From positions 1 through 29,423 of the forward strand of contig JANQMT010000149.1 of the NCBI GenBank assembly GCA_028279945.1: DNA of 29,423 nucleotides, given 5' to 3'. Position 1 is the first letter of the stretch, and each line of letters starts with the position of its first letter. Both the position numbers and the translations under genes were made by a program. Positions 7,899 through 14,622 of the stretch are shown piece after piece. Source of the DNA: JAKSCF01 sp028279945. GTDB taxonomy: Bacteria; Bacillota; Clostridia; Peptostreptococcales; JAAYPU01. The notes below the pieces were generated by a model. That model saw only the letters and a list, made by a program, of their open reading frames with translations, searched no databases and was not told the origin of the DNA.

Positions 7899-7994
7899 GA
7901 ACCCGTAGAACTGAAGTGTTGGAGGTTCGATTCCTCTATCGCCAAATTGGTGATTAGCTCAATGGTAGAGCATTCAGCTGATAGTATGGGGTTC
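7899..7994 (+). ncRNA. Circularly permuted tRNA-like domain, Y-RNA-like topology
   Basis: Read in order: anticodon 3' strand CTGAA (7911-7915), 5-base variable loop GTGTT, T arm GGAGG-TTCGATT-CCTCT (7921-7937), acceptor 3' strand ATCGCCA (7938-7944), loop AAT, acceptor 5' strand TGGTGAT (7948-7954), TA, D arm GCTC-AATGGTA-GAGC (7957-7971), A, anticodon 5' strand TTCAG (7973-7977). All helices close: acceptor 7 bp with one G-U, D 4 bp, anticodon 5 bp, T 5 bp with one G-U. Invariant T8, A14, GG in the D loop, and TTC and A58 in the T loop are present. The flanks continue the anticodon arm as a longer stem, GAACCC (7899-7904) with GGGTTC (7989-7994) and GTA with TAT. A tRNA-like domain entered through its anticodon arm matches tRNA-mimicking bacterial Y RNAs. 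If the strands were joined, the loop would read as Ile GAU. Confidence 0.7.
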
Positions 7995-8067
7995 GATTCC
8001 CCTTCAAGTGTGGTTACTTGTTGCTCGAAAGAGCTCCCGACTTTTAATCGGAAAAGAAGATAAGTAA
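7985..8067 (+). ncRNA. Second, degenerate permuted tRNA-Lys(UUU)-like element
   Basis: The order is again T arm first: GGGG-TTCGATT-CCCC (7988-8002), then an acceptor-like hairpin CAAGTG/TACTTG (8005-8010 with 8015-8020) closed by a 4-base loop, then a D-arm-like hairpin GCTC-GAAA-GAGC (8023-8034), then an anticodon arm CCGA-CTTTTAA-TCGG (8037-8051) whose loop is that of tRNA-Lys UUU. The D loop is reduced to a GNRA tetraloop. TTACTT (8014-8019) can instead pair with AAGTAA (8062-8067). The T arm overlaps the basal stem of the first element, so the two folds are partly exclusive. Either a second tRNA mimic or a decaying copy. Confidence 0.5.
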
Positions 8068-8085
8068 GAACTATTTTAAGAACTC

Positions 8086-8320
8086 TCAGCAGCAGTTTAC
8101 TGCGCTAAGTTTTAAGCTTTGCAGTGTGTGGATACCGGTCAAAATACGTATATTCTTGCTATGTATTTTACTTCTTAATTATATGGTTATACCTAAAACT
8201 AAGAAAAAAATCATAGCAACAATATATTAGTTTTTTTCTTAAGCAACATTCCGCCTAAATCTTAGGAGAGTTTTTAAAAAGTTCATAGGACAGTAATGGT
8301 AATATTTATATAGATTTGAA
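8086..8320 (+). other. Structured gene-free leader before the slipin gene
   Basis: Three hairpins are visible. One is at 8088-8106, AGC(A)GCAGT with ACTGCGCT. The second is a 10-bp stem, AAAATACGTA (8141-8150) with a complementary arm at 8160-8169 and a 9-base loop. The third is a long A/T stem, AAGAAAAAAA (about 8200-8209) with TTTTTTTCTT (8231-8240), whose T run could end the RNA transcript. No convincing promoter or coding frame was found. Confidence 0.4.
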
Positions 8321-8332
8321 AGGGTGATTTTA

Positions 8333-9439
8333 ATGAAAATTATTGTGAAAAAAGATGAAAGAGGGCTTCTTTTTAAAGATGGCAATTATATGATGTGTTT
8401 AAAGGCCGGAAAACATAGGTTAAATCCTTTTGGAAAATATAGTATCCAACTGGTTGATGTGAATGAGTCTTTTGATACAATGGGTAAGAACATCAATATC
8501 TTTTTAGACGATGAAGAACTTTTAAAAGAGTTAACTGTAATAGATGTTAAGGATAATGAACTGGCACTCCACTTTGAGGATGGGAAATATATTGATGTTT
8601 TAAAATCAGTAAAAGGTGCTTACTGGAATGTACTCAAAAAACATGATTTTCTAGTTATTGATTTAAAGGATACGAAAGTGAAAGACGATATAGATGCTTC
8701 AATTTTAAGTAATCCAAAGGTGTGTGAATATTTAAACTGCTTCAATGTTGAAAGTCATGAAAAAGGTCTATTGTATTATGATAATGTGATACAAAAAGTA
8801 TTAGATCCTGGAAAATACTTTTTCTGGAAAGGACCTACCGATGTTACCGTTAAAACTGTAGATATGAGACAGCAACAAATTGGGATGGCTGGGCAGGAAC
8901 TGATGACGGAAGATAAAATTACGCTTCGATTGAATTTTGTATGTCATTATAAAGTTACAGATCCTTTGAAAGTAGTTGAAATTAATTCCTTTCATGAACA
9001 ATTGTACATAATTTTACAGTTAATCTTGAGAGAATACATTGGATGCGTTAAGCTAGATGTTCTTTTAGCAAAGAAACAAAATATAGGAAGTTATGTTCTT
9101 GAAAGATTAAAAGAAAAGAATAGTGAATTTGGAGTAGAGTTTATTTATGCGGGGTTAAAAGATATCATATTGCCAGGTGACATAAAAGAAATTTTAAACA
9201 CCGTATTAATAGCAGAAAAGAGAGCACAAGCTAACGTTATTACAAGAAGAGAAGAAGTTGCCTCAACAAGAAGTTTGTTAAACACGGCAAAGCTAATGGA
9301 TGAAAATCAAACCTTGTATAAATTAAAAGAGCTGGAGTTTCTAGAGAAAATATGTGAAAATGTAGGAAATATTTCTATAGCAGGAGGCGGCAACTTGTTG
9401 GAACAATTAAATGATTTGCTTTCAACTAGAAAAAGCTAA
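8333..9439 (+). CDS. SPFH/Band-7 domain protein (slipin family)
   Basis: This 368-residue protein starts at ATG 8333, about 8 bases after GAAAGGG; a GTG at 8324 is inside the ribosome binding site. The N-terminal ~120 residues are a beta-rich extension ('IIVKKDERGLLFKDGNY'). The SPFH core runs from about residue 140, with 'HEKGLLYYDNVIQKVLDPGK', 'DKITLRLNFVCHYKVTDP' and 'IKEILNTVLIAEKRAQA', and a coiled coil follows. No N-terminal membrane helix is present, unlike membrane-anchored stomatins. Slipins of this kind are found beside RtcB RNA ligases, tRNA-like RNAs and WYL regulators, and are thought to scaffold repair or stress complexes. The next gene is the rtcB remnant, 18 bases downstream. 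Confidence 0.8.
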   Translation: MKIIVKKDERGLLFKDGNYMMCLKAGKHRLNPFGKYSIQLVDVNESFDTMGKNINIFLDDEELLKELTVIDVKDNELALHFEDGKYIDVLKSVKGAYWNVLKKHDFLVIDLKDTKVKDDIDASILSNPKVCEYLNCFNVESHEKGLLYYDNVIQKVLDPGKYFFWKGPTDVTVKTVDMRQQQIGMAGQELMTEDKITLRLNFVCHYKVTDPLKVVEINSFHEQLYIILQLILREYIGCVKLDVLLAKKQNIGSYVLERLKEKNSEFGVEFIYAGLKDIILPGDIKEILNTVLIAEKRAQANVITRREEVASTRSLLNTAKLMDENQTLYKLKELEFLEKICENVGNISIAGGGNLLEQLNDLLSTRKS

Positions 9440-9457
9440 AAAAAGGGTAATAATACA

Positions 9458-9703
9458 GTGATAGAACTAAGGGGCAGATACAACACAGTAAAAGTATTTA
9501 CCCATAATATAGAAGAAAAGGCTGCAGAGCAAATACATGAGCTTTGCAGTCAAAAAATAGAAGCTTTAGCTTATATCTGTCCAGTTTGTTTTTGTGAAAT
9601 AGACCTTTTTATAACATGCGAAGATGAACCGAGTGATCAAAATCATGGTCTAACTTTATTGGAGGCAAAAAATAACTATATTAGATTAGGGCGCATGCTG
9701 TGA
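9458..9703 (+). pseudogene. rtcB: Truncated RNA ligase RtcB, N-terminus only
   Basis: The GTG at 9458 follows AAAAGGG. The first ~32 residues ('MIELRGRYNTVKVFTHNIEE' then 'KAAEQIHELCSQ') match the characteristic start of the clostridial RtcB type. In that family the next part is the metal-binding 'IRIMPDxHAG' region. Here, from about 9554, the frame turns into an unrelated sequence with 'ICPVCFCEIDLF' and ends after 81 residues, whereas RtcB has about 400. All catalytic His, Cys and Asp residues and the guanylylated His are absent. A deletion or insertion must have removed the rest; directly downstream is a duplicated piece of the 3586-4077 gene. The protein cannot ligate RNA. The fusion tail is not recognised. 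Confidence 0.7.
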
Positions 9704-9747
9704 AGATATGGTAAGCCGTGTAAGGCAGCCTAAAGTTGATGAATTAA

Positions 9748-9897
9748 ATGGCTTGGAATATTGAATATGCAAAAATTTCAGAAGGGGTATATTCTAATGG
9801 AGTAGTCCTCAGAGGATTTTTATATAAGTGGAAATTAATCTACTCGTATGAAGCTATTGTTACAGACAGTGGAGGGGAATCATCTTTTAGCGTCTTC
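9748..9897 (+). repeat. Duplicated internal fragment of the 3586-4077 gene
   Basis: Bases 9760-9873 match 3847-3960 at 110 of 114 positions. The encoded stretch 'IEYAKISEGVYSNG' to 'EAIVTDSG' is in frame, but the membrane part and the end of the domain are missing. An ATG at 9748 has no clear ribosome binding site. This is a pseudogene piece left by recombination, sitting exactly where rtcB is lost and where the base composition changes. Confidence 0.8.
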
Positions 9898-9930
9898 AAA
9901 TGCTGTACTCGAAAAGTGAGTACAGCATTT
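9898..9930. terminator. Bidirectional hairpin between converging units
   Basis: AAATGCTGTACTC (9898-9910) and GAGTACAGCATTT (9918-9930) form a perfect 13-bp stem with a 7-base loop. It lies between the plus-strand debris and the end of the minus-strand SDR gene, the usual place for a shared terminator. T tracts are short on both sides. Confidence 0.6.
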
Positions 9931-9961
9931 GATTTAATGAAATATAGAGGGGAGAATTTGA

Positions 9962-10708
9962 TTAAAAGCCACTAATGTCTTGTGCAAGTCCGATGACCAT
10001 CATTTCTGATACACATCCGCCTTTTGTCAATGCGCATGCCTGATAAACCATATCTGCGAAGTGTTCAGGACGAACTGCCATTTCCTCATCCCATTCAAAC
10101 TTACTGATGCCTTCGGCAGATTGGAAGTTAGTATTTGAGCCACCTGGTACAAGTAAGGTGACACTTATGCCATGAGGTCTAAGCTCTGTATATAGGCATT
10201 TTGTGAAAGCATTTACTGCTGCCTTTGCAGCCGAGTATACCGACCAGCCGGGCCATGAACGGCGGTCGCAAACACTGGAGACGTTAAGTATTTTACCGTA
10301 GCCTTGTGCTTTAAACTGTGGAGCAAAGGTTCTACAGCTCATGATGGTGCTTGTTAAGTTTAAATCAATGATCTTTTTGTTCATTTCATCGTCCATTTCT
10401 TCAATGGGAGCAACTCTTACTGCTCCTCCAGCATAGTTGAGTAGAAAATCAACCTTTCCAAAGTTGTCTATGCATGCCTTTAGAGCTGCTTCAAAGGTTT
10501 CGGGCTTTGTAGCATCGCCTTTGAAAGCAATAACCTTTGAACCATGTGCTTCGCAGTTCTTGACTGTGTCTGCCAATGCCTCTTCATTAATATCAAACAG
10601 CACCAGATTACATTGATCCAGCTTTGCAAACAACTCAGCGGTTGCTTTTGAAAAGCCTGAAGCAGCTCCCGATAAAACAGCAACCTTCCCTTTAAAAGAT
10701 TCACCCAT
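9962..10708 (-). CDS. Short-chain dehydrogenase/reductase (SDR)
   Basis: This 248-residue classical SDR has the cofactor loop 'SGAASGF' (residues 13-19), 'NYAGG' (91-95) in place of NNAG, Ser at 144-145 and the catalytic Tyr158-x3-Lys162 ('YSAAKAAVNAF'). Asp39 after the second strand favours NAD. The ribosome binding site AAGGAGGGT precedes the ATG. It is the only minus-strand gene and diverges from the BMC operon. A near-palindromic operator overlaps its -35 box, so it is probably co-regulated with the operon. It likely oxidises a sugar or polyol before phosphorylation. The substrate cannot be read from the sequence. Confidence 0.85.
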   Translation of the reverse strand: MGESFKGKVAVLSGAASGFSKATAELFAKLDQCNLVLFDINEEALADTVKNCEAHGSKVIAFKGDATKPETFEAALKACIDNFGKVDFLLNYAGGAVRVAPIEEMDDEMNKKIIDLNLTSTIMSCRTFAPQFKAQGYGKILNVSSVCDRRSWPGWSVYSAAKAAVNAFTKCLYTELRPHGISVTLLVPGGSNTNFQSAEGISKFEWDEEMAVRPEHFADMVYQACALTKGGCVSEMMVIGLAQDISGF

Positions 10709-10753
10709 GAATAACCCTCCTTACCAATTATAGTAAATAATTGATCTTTTGAG

Positions 10754-10785
10754 ATTATACTAACATATTCCATGACAAAGGTCAA
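10754..10785 (-). promoter_or_regulatory. Promoter and operator of the minus-strand SDR
   Basis: On the minus strand, TTGACC (10785-10780) is followed 17 bases later by TAGTAT, or 20 bases later by TATAAT. The -35 box overlaps TGACAAAGGTCA (10773-10784), a TGAC-N4-GTCA palindrome also found at three other places in this locus. Confidence 0.6.
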
Positions 10786-10837
10786 CAGCTCGTTTTTTAT
10801 CTTTGACATTTTTTATGAAAAAGTTCAATTGTTGAGA

Positions 10838-10866
10838 TTGACAAATGTCATAAATTAATTTAGAAT
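10838..10866 (+). promoter_or_regulatory. Promoter and operator of the BMC operon
   Basis: TTGACA (10838-10843), a 17-base spacer and TAGAAT (10861-10866) make a good sigma-A promoter. The -35 box is the left half of TGACAAATGTCA (10839-10850), identical to the sites at 21775 and 23064. Transcription would start near 10873, about 45 bases before the SDR start codon. Confidence 0.75.
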
Positions 10867-10916
10867 TTAATTGAACAAATGTTTTGAAAAATGTTAATGA
10901 AGGCGAGGTCGGTGAT

Positions 10917-11699
10917 ATGTTAGTTAATTTGAATGGTAAGGTCTGTGTTGTTACAGGTGCAGCTAGAAGTATAGGTCTGGGTATTGCAGAGAAGTATTGC
11001 GAAGACGGAGCTAAGGTAGCAATGATCGACATTAATCCTGAGGTTGTATATGAGGCGGATAGAATTTCTAATGAATATAAGGCAGATGTAAAAGGCTATG
11101 TATTAAATATTACTAATAGAGAAGAGGTACTCAAATGTTTTGATAAGATTGTTGAAGAGCTTGGTCCTATATTTGCCTTGGTTAACAATGCAGGAATTGT
11201 AGATCAACGTTCCTTTGAGGAAATCACCGAAGATATGATTAACAAACAGATGGCAGTAAATGTGAATGGAACGCTTTTCTGTACCCAAGGTGCAGTAAAA
11301 AGTATGAAGGATCAGAACGAAGGCAGAATTATAAATTTTTCATCCAAATCAGGTAAAACAGGGTCAGCCCTAATGGCCCATTATTCTGCAGCAAAGGGAG
11401 CAATTATTGCCCTTACACATGCCCTTGCATTTGAATTGGCTTCCGATAATATTCAAGTGAATTGCATCTGCCCCGGTATAACTGATGCTACGGGTGTTTG
11501 GAATCAAGTAAGTTCAGGATATACAAAAAACCTAAACTTGTCTCGAGAAGAGGTCATAAAGCAATTTACAGCAAAAATTCCAATGAAGAGACTAACAAAT
11601 ATTGAAGATATTGTTGAGATGGTTTACTTCCTTACTCTAAAGGGAGATTATATGACCGGTCAAGCATATAACATTACAGGAGGAAGGGAGGTGCACTAA
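10917..11699 (+). CDS. Short-chain dehydrogenase/reductase, first gene of BMC operon
   Basis: This 260-residue classical SDR starts at ATG 10917 after GAGGT; upstream in-frame codons are in the leader. It shows 'TGAARSIG' (13-20), Asp38 at the end of the second strand (NAD preference), 'NNAG' (90-93), Ser142-143, and Tyr156-x3-Lys160 ('HYSAAKGA'). 'MTGQAYNITGG' closes the fold. Sorbitol-6-phosphate and polyol dehydrogenases look like this. It is the promoter-proximal gene of a run reaching 21753, and its stop is directly adjacent to the next start. Probable role: oxidation of a polyol or sugar feeding the microcompartment pathway. Confidence 0.88.
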   Translation: MLVNLNGKVCVVTGAARSIGLGIAEKYCEDGAKVAMIDINPEVVYEADRISNEYKADVKGYVLNITNREEVLKCFDKIVEELGPIFALVNNAGIVDQRSFEEITEDMINKQMAVNVNGTLFCTQGAVKSMKDQNEGRIINFSSKSGKTGSALMAHYSAAKGAIIALTHALAFELASDNIQVNCICPGITDATGVWNQVSSGYTKNLNLSREEVIKQFTAKIPMKRLTNIEDIVEMVYFLTLKGDYMTGQAYNITGGREVH

Positions 11700-12746
11700 A
11701 TGAGTCATATGATAGGGAAGTGTGTGAAATATTATGCCCCAATGGATGTTCGAATTGAGCCGTTGATGGAAATACCTCAGATTTGTGATGGAGAAGTTTT
11801 GATAAAAATCGAAGCCTGTGCCATCTGTGGAACGGATATAAAATCCTTTGTCAATGGCAATCCCAGAATCATGCCTCCAAAGGTAATGGGGCATGAGCTT
11901 TGTGGAAAGATTGTGGCAATGGGCAGTGGCGTTGATAACTATAAAATAGGTCAGAGGGTAACGATGGCTACTACCATAGGCTGCGGCAAATGCGACTACT
12001 GCAAAAGTGGAAAGACAAATCTTTGTAGAAGTGCAGAGGCAATGGGCTTTCATTACCCCGGGGCGATGGCACCTTATGTGGTTATACCGGAAAAGGCGGT
12101 AAGACAAAAACATTTGGTGGATGTGGGAGATCTGGATGTCGTTATTGCAAGTCTAAGCGAGCCCCTATCCTGTGCTATGAATAATATAAGTCGTGTACCA
12201 GATGAAGCACTGGGAAGTGTACTTGTTATTGGCCTTGGGCCACTTGGAATGCTGCATGCTGTTTCCTTAAGGGAAAAAGGAGTCAAAAACATAGTGTGCG
12301 TAGCAAGACCGGGTAAAAGAGCGGATATGGCAAAGCAATTGGGCTTTGATATAGTGCTTTCGCCTCATGAGATAGATGAAAAATATAAGGAGCTTACAAA
12401 TGGCGAAGGATTTGATTTGATTATCATAACAGCTCCCAGCAACGAGATGCAAGGGAAGGTACCAATGTATGCTAAGAAAGGAGGGTACGTATCCTATTTT
12501 GCCAGTCTCCCTGTTGGAGATGAAATGCTGACAATGAACAGTAGGATTATCCATTATAATGAATTGGTGCTTTACGGTACTTCGGATTCTACAGTACAGC
12601 ACGTGAAAGCAGCAGTTCACCTTTTAAGAAAAAATCCGGAAGCCTTCAAGCCTTTGATTACACACGTTATGCCATTTGAAGATTTTCATAAAGCTATGGA
12701 TGAGATAAAGTTGAGAAATGCCGTTAAAATAGTACTTGTTCCATGA
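11700..12746 (+). CDS. Zinc-dependent medium-chain (polyol/threonine-type) dehydrogenase
   Basis: This 348-residue protein has the catalytic zinc ligands Cys43, His65 and Glu66 (plus Glu154 in 'SEPLSCA') and a structural zinc site of four cysteines (95, 98, 101, 109; 'GCGKCDYCKSG'). The Rossmann motif is GLGPLG (178-183). The layout is that of sorbitol, L-threonine or other polyol dehydrogenases, and not of the iron alcohol dehydrogenases that usually recycle NADH inside BMCs. It has no terminal extension resembling an encapsulation peptide, so it probably works in the cytosol. It starts immediately after the SDR stop, with GGGAGGTG inside that gene. Confidence 0.88.
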   Translation: MSHMIGKCVKYYAPMDVRIEPLMEIPQICDGEVLIKIEACAICGTDIKSFVNGNPRIMPPKVMGHELCGKIVAMGSGVDNYKIGQRVTMATTIGCGKCDYCKSGKTNLCRSAEAMGFHYPGAMAPYVVIPEKAVRQKHLVDVGDLDVVIASLSEPLSCAMNNISRVPDEALGSVLVIGLGPLGMLHAVSLREKGVKNIVCVARPGKRADMAKQLGFDIVLSPHEIDEKYKELTNGEGFDLIIITAPSNEMQGKVPMYAKKGGYVSYFASLPVGDEMLTMNSRIIHYNELVLYGTSDSTVQHVKAAVHLLRKNPEAFKPLITHVMPFEDFHKAMDEIKLRNAVKIVLVP

Positions 12747-12780
12747 TACTATGGGTAGTGTAAAGTAAACTATAAATTAC

Positions 12781-12909
12781 TGGCGACTGACGCCACCTTT
12801 GACAGTATAGAAAAACAATGCTCTGTAGTTTTTACCGATAGCGAAGAACTCAAGAACAGGTAGAGAAATCGACTTCAGACTATAGCACTTTAACATTGTT
12901 TTTCTGTAC
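12781..12909 (+). ncRNA. Structured intercistronic RNA element
   Basis: The 195-base gap between two operon genes holds a small hairpin TGGCG-ACTGA-CGCCA (12781-12795). It then has a 16-bp stem, 12805-12820 with 12894-12909 (one G-U), enclosing 73 bases with an inner AGTTTTT/AAGAACT arm. Such order is unlikely by chance in an otherwise tightly packed operon. It may be an attenuator, a processing site or an unrecognised riboswitch. TTGACA at 12799 lacks a convincing -10 box. Confidence 0.55.
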
Positions 12910-12941
12910 CATCAAGAGTAAATACGAGGGGGAATAAGTAA

Positions 12942-14003
12942 ATGAAACTTGTAGGTATAGGTGATTTGTTCATACCAAAGGAATACATTGAGAAGGGCTT
13001 TCAATCCTATTGGGAAATGAATGTTGAGGTTGAAACCGTTGAATGGATGCTTGCAGATTTTAATGAGCTTCAAAAAATTAATTTAATGGTGGAAAAAGGA
13101 GGCTGTGAGGCTTATGAGCCGCCTCAATATATTTTCGATGCCTGTGAGGATGCAGATATTATTATCACCCAGTTTTGCACCATTACAAAAAAATTGATGG
13201 ATCATTGCAAACACCTAAAGATCATCGGCGTTTTAAGAGCAGGTATAGAAAATGTTAATCTTGCATATGCAAGTGAGAAAAATATACTCGTCTACCATAC
13301 ACCGGGGAGAAATGCAGATGCAGTTGCTGATTTTACGATAGGTTTATTGCTTTCAGAATGCAGAAATATTGCCAGAGGCCATATGGGATTGAAAAATGGA
13401 AAATGGATTAGAGAATATCCCAATTCCTTTTATATTCCGGATCTTCCAGGGAAAACGGTGGGTATCGTAGGCCTTGGAGAGATAGGTCAAAAGGTTGCCA
13501 AGCGGCTTGTTGGCTTTGATGTAAAGCTATTGGGCTATGATCCCTATGTTTCAAATCCTCTCTATGGAATAAAGATGTGTTCTCTTGAAGAACTGATGGC
13601 AAAATCGGATTTTGTTACTGTTCACGTCAGACATACATCGGATACCGAGAATCTGATAAATCGAAAGTTAATCTCTAGAATGAAACCTACCGCCTATCTT
13701 ATCAATACTTCACGATCGGTCATAGTTGATGAAGATGCTCTTTTTGAAGCTTTAAGAGACAAAAAAATAGCAGGTGCCGGCTTAGATGTATTTAATGTTG
13801 AGCCGCCCACCAAAGATTATCCCATTGTTGCAATTGATAATGCAACCGTGACACCTCATATGGCAGGGGGCTCCAAGGATGCGTTTTTGAATTCACCTAA
13901 GAAGCTGGCGGAAGGGCTAAAGGGTTATTGGAGCAAAGATGAGTCAAGGTATCTGGTAAACAAGGGCTTGCTTGGAAAAATGACGGCTACAACGAAAAGA
14001 TAA
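12942..14003 (+). CDS. D-isomer-specific 2-hydroxyacid dehydrogenase
   Basis: This 353-residue protein of the phosphoglycerate/erythronate dehydrogenase superfamily starts at an ATG after GAGGGGG. The NAD-binding loop is GLGEIG (177-182). The catalytic triad is Arg258 ('NTSRS', usually NTxRG), Glu287 ('FNVEPP') and His306 ('TPHMAGG'). The N-terminal substrate domain shows 'GVLRAGIENVN'. There is no ACT regulatory domain, so it is not a biosynthetic SerA of the long type. In this locus it could reduce or oxidise a 2-keto/2-hydroxy acid side product and recycle NADH. It begins the second segment of the operon, after the structured gap. Confidence 0.87.
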   Translation: MKLVGIGDLFIPKEYIEKGFQSYWEMNVEVETVEWMLADFNELQKINLMVEKGGCEAYEPPQYIFDACEDADIIITQFCTITKKLMDHCKHLKIIGVLRAGIENVNLAYASEKNILVYHTPGRNADAVADFTIGLLLSECRNIARGHMGLKNGKWIREYPNSFYIPDLPGKTVGIVGLGEIGQKVAKRLVGFDVKLLGYDPYVSNPLYGIKMCSLEELMAKSDFVTVHVRHTSDTENLINRKLISRMKPTAYLINTSRSVIVDEDALFEALRDKKIAGAGLDVFNVEPPTKDYPIVAIDNATVTPHMAGGSKDAFLNSPKKLAEGLKGYWSKDESRYLVNKGLLGKMTATTKR

Positions 14004-14019
14004 TTGGAGGTAAGGGGCT

Positions 14020-14316
14020 ATGTATGCAGCAAAAATTATAGGTACAGTAGTATGTACCCGAAAGGATGAAAAATTAAGTGGCAGGACGTTACAGGTGGTA
14101 CAGCCCGTTAGTCTCTTGACACTGGAATATGAAGGTAAACCTTCTGTAGCCATTGATTCCGTCGGGGCAGGAATGAATGAAATCGTTCTGGTTGTAGGAG
14201 GAAGTTCTGCAAGGCAGACAACAGTTACATCCAATACACCTGTGGATGCCACAATCATGGCCATTGTAGACCTGATTGATATAGATGGCCAAAAGGTATT
14301 CGATAAAGGTCAATAA
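14020..14316 (+). CDS. BMC-P shell vertex protein (EutN/CcmL family), copy 1
   Basis: This 98-residue protein has the EutN/CcmL pattern: 'AKIIGTVVCTRKDEKLSG' at the start, the loop 'SVGAGMNEIVLVVGGSSARQ', and 'PVDATIMAIVDLID' at the end. Such proteins form pentamers that cap the vertices of the icosahedral shell. A strong ribosome binding site (GGAGGTAAGG) precedes the ATG. It is the first of three consecutive paralogs. Confidence 0.93.
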   Translation: MYAAKIIGTVVCTRKDEKLSGRTLQVVQPVSLLTLEYEGKPSVAIDSVGAGMNEIVLVVGGSSARQTTVTSNTPVDATIMAIVDLIDIDGQKVFDKGQ

Positions 14317-14339
14317 TCTAAATTGTAGGGGGAATGTCC

Positions 14340-14609
14340 ATGTTTCTAGCTAAAATTATTGGAACAGTTGTTGCAACCCAAAAGGATGAATCATTGAGAA
14401 GTGTAAAGCTGCTGGTAATACAGCCCATTGATTCCTTTGGAAAAGAAGCAGGTTCTCCTGAGGTAGCTGTGGACACCATTGGCGCAGGCTATGGAGAAAT
14501 CGTATTTTGTGCAAAAAGCAAGGAAGGGGCTATGCCCTTACCTGACCCTAATGCGCCGGTGGATGCAGGAATTATTGGAATTGTTGATTGCATCTATAAT
14601 AATCGTTAA
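14340..14609 (+). CDS. BMC-P shell vertex protein (EutN/CcmL family), copy 2
   Basis: The ATG at 14340 is preferred to the one at 14334, because AGGGGG ends 7 bases before the former and only 1 before the latter. The 89-residue product starts 'MFLAKIIGTVVATQKDESL'. It keeps 'GAGYGEIVFCAKSK', but the GSSAR stretch of the other two is replaced by 'EGAMPLPDPNAP', so its surface loop differs. It ends with 'IIGIVDCI'. Confidence 0.92.
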   Translation: MFLAKIIGTVVATQKDESLRSVKLLVIQPIDSFGKEAGSPEVAVDTIGAGYGEIVFCAKSKEGAMPLPDPNAPVDAGIIGIVDCIYNNR

Positions 14610-14622
14610 AGGATGATTTGCC

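Noticed and set aside
7948..8010. An ordinary linear tRNA gene starting at the D arm and ending at the T arm at 7988-8002
   Set aside because: The anticodon 3' strand is missing downstream and bases after the T arm do not pair with TGGTGAT. The partners of these strands lie upstream, so the permuted reading is better.
12799..12832. Internal promoter from TTGACA in the intercistronic gap
   Set aside because: No acceptable -10 box lies 16-18 bases downstream, and the TTGACA directly abuts a long stem that better explains the conservation.
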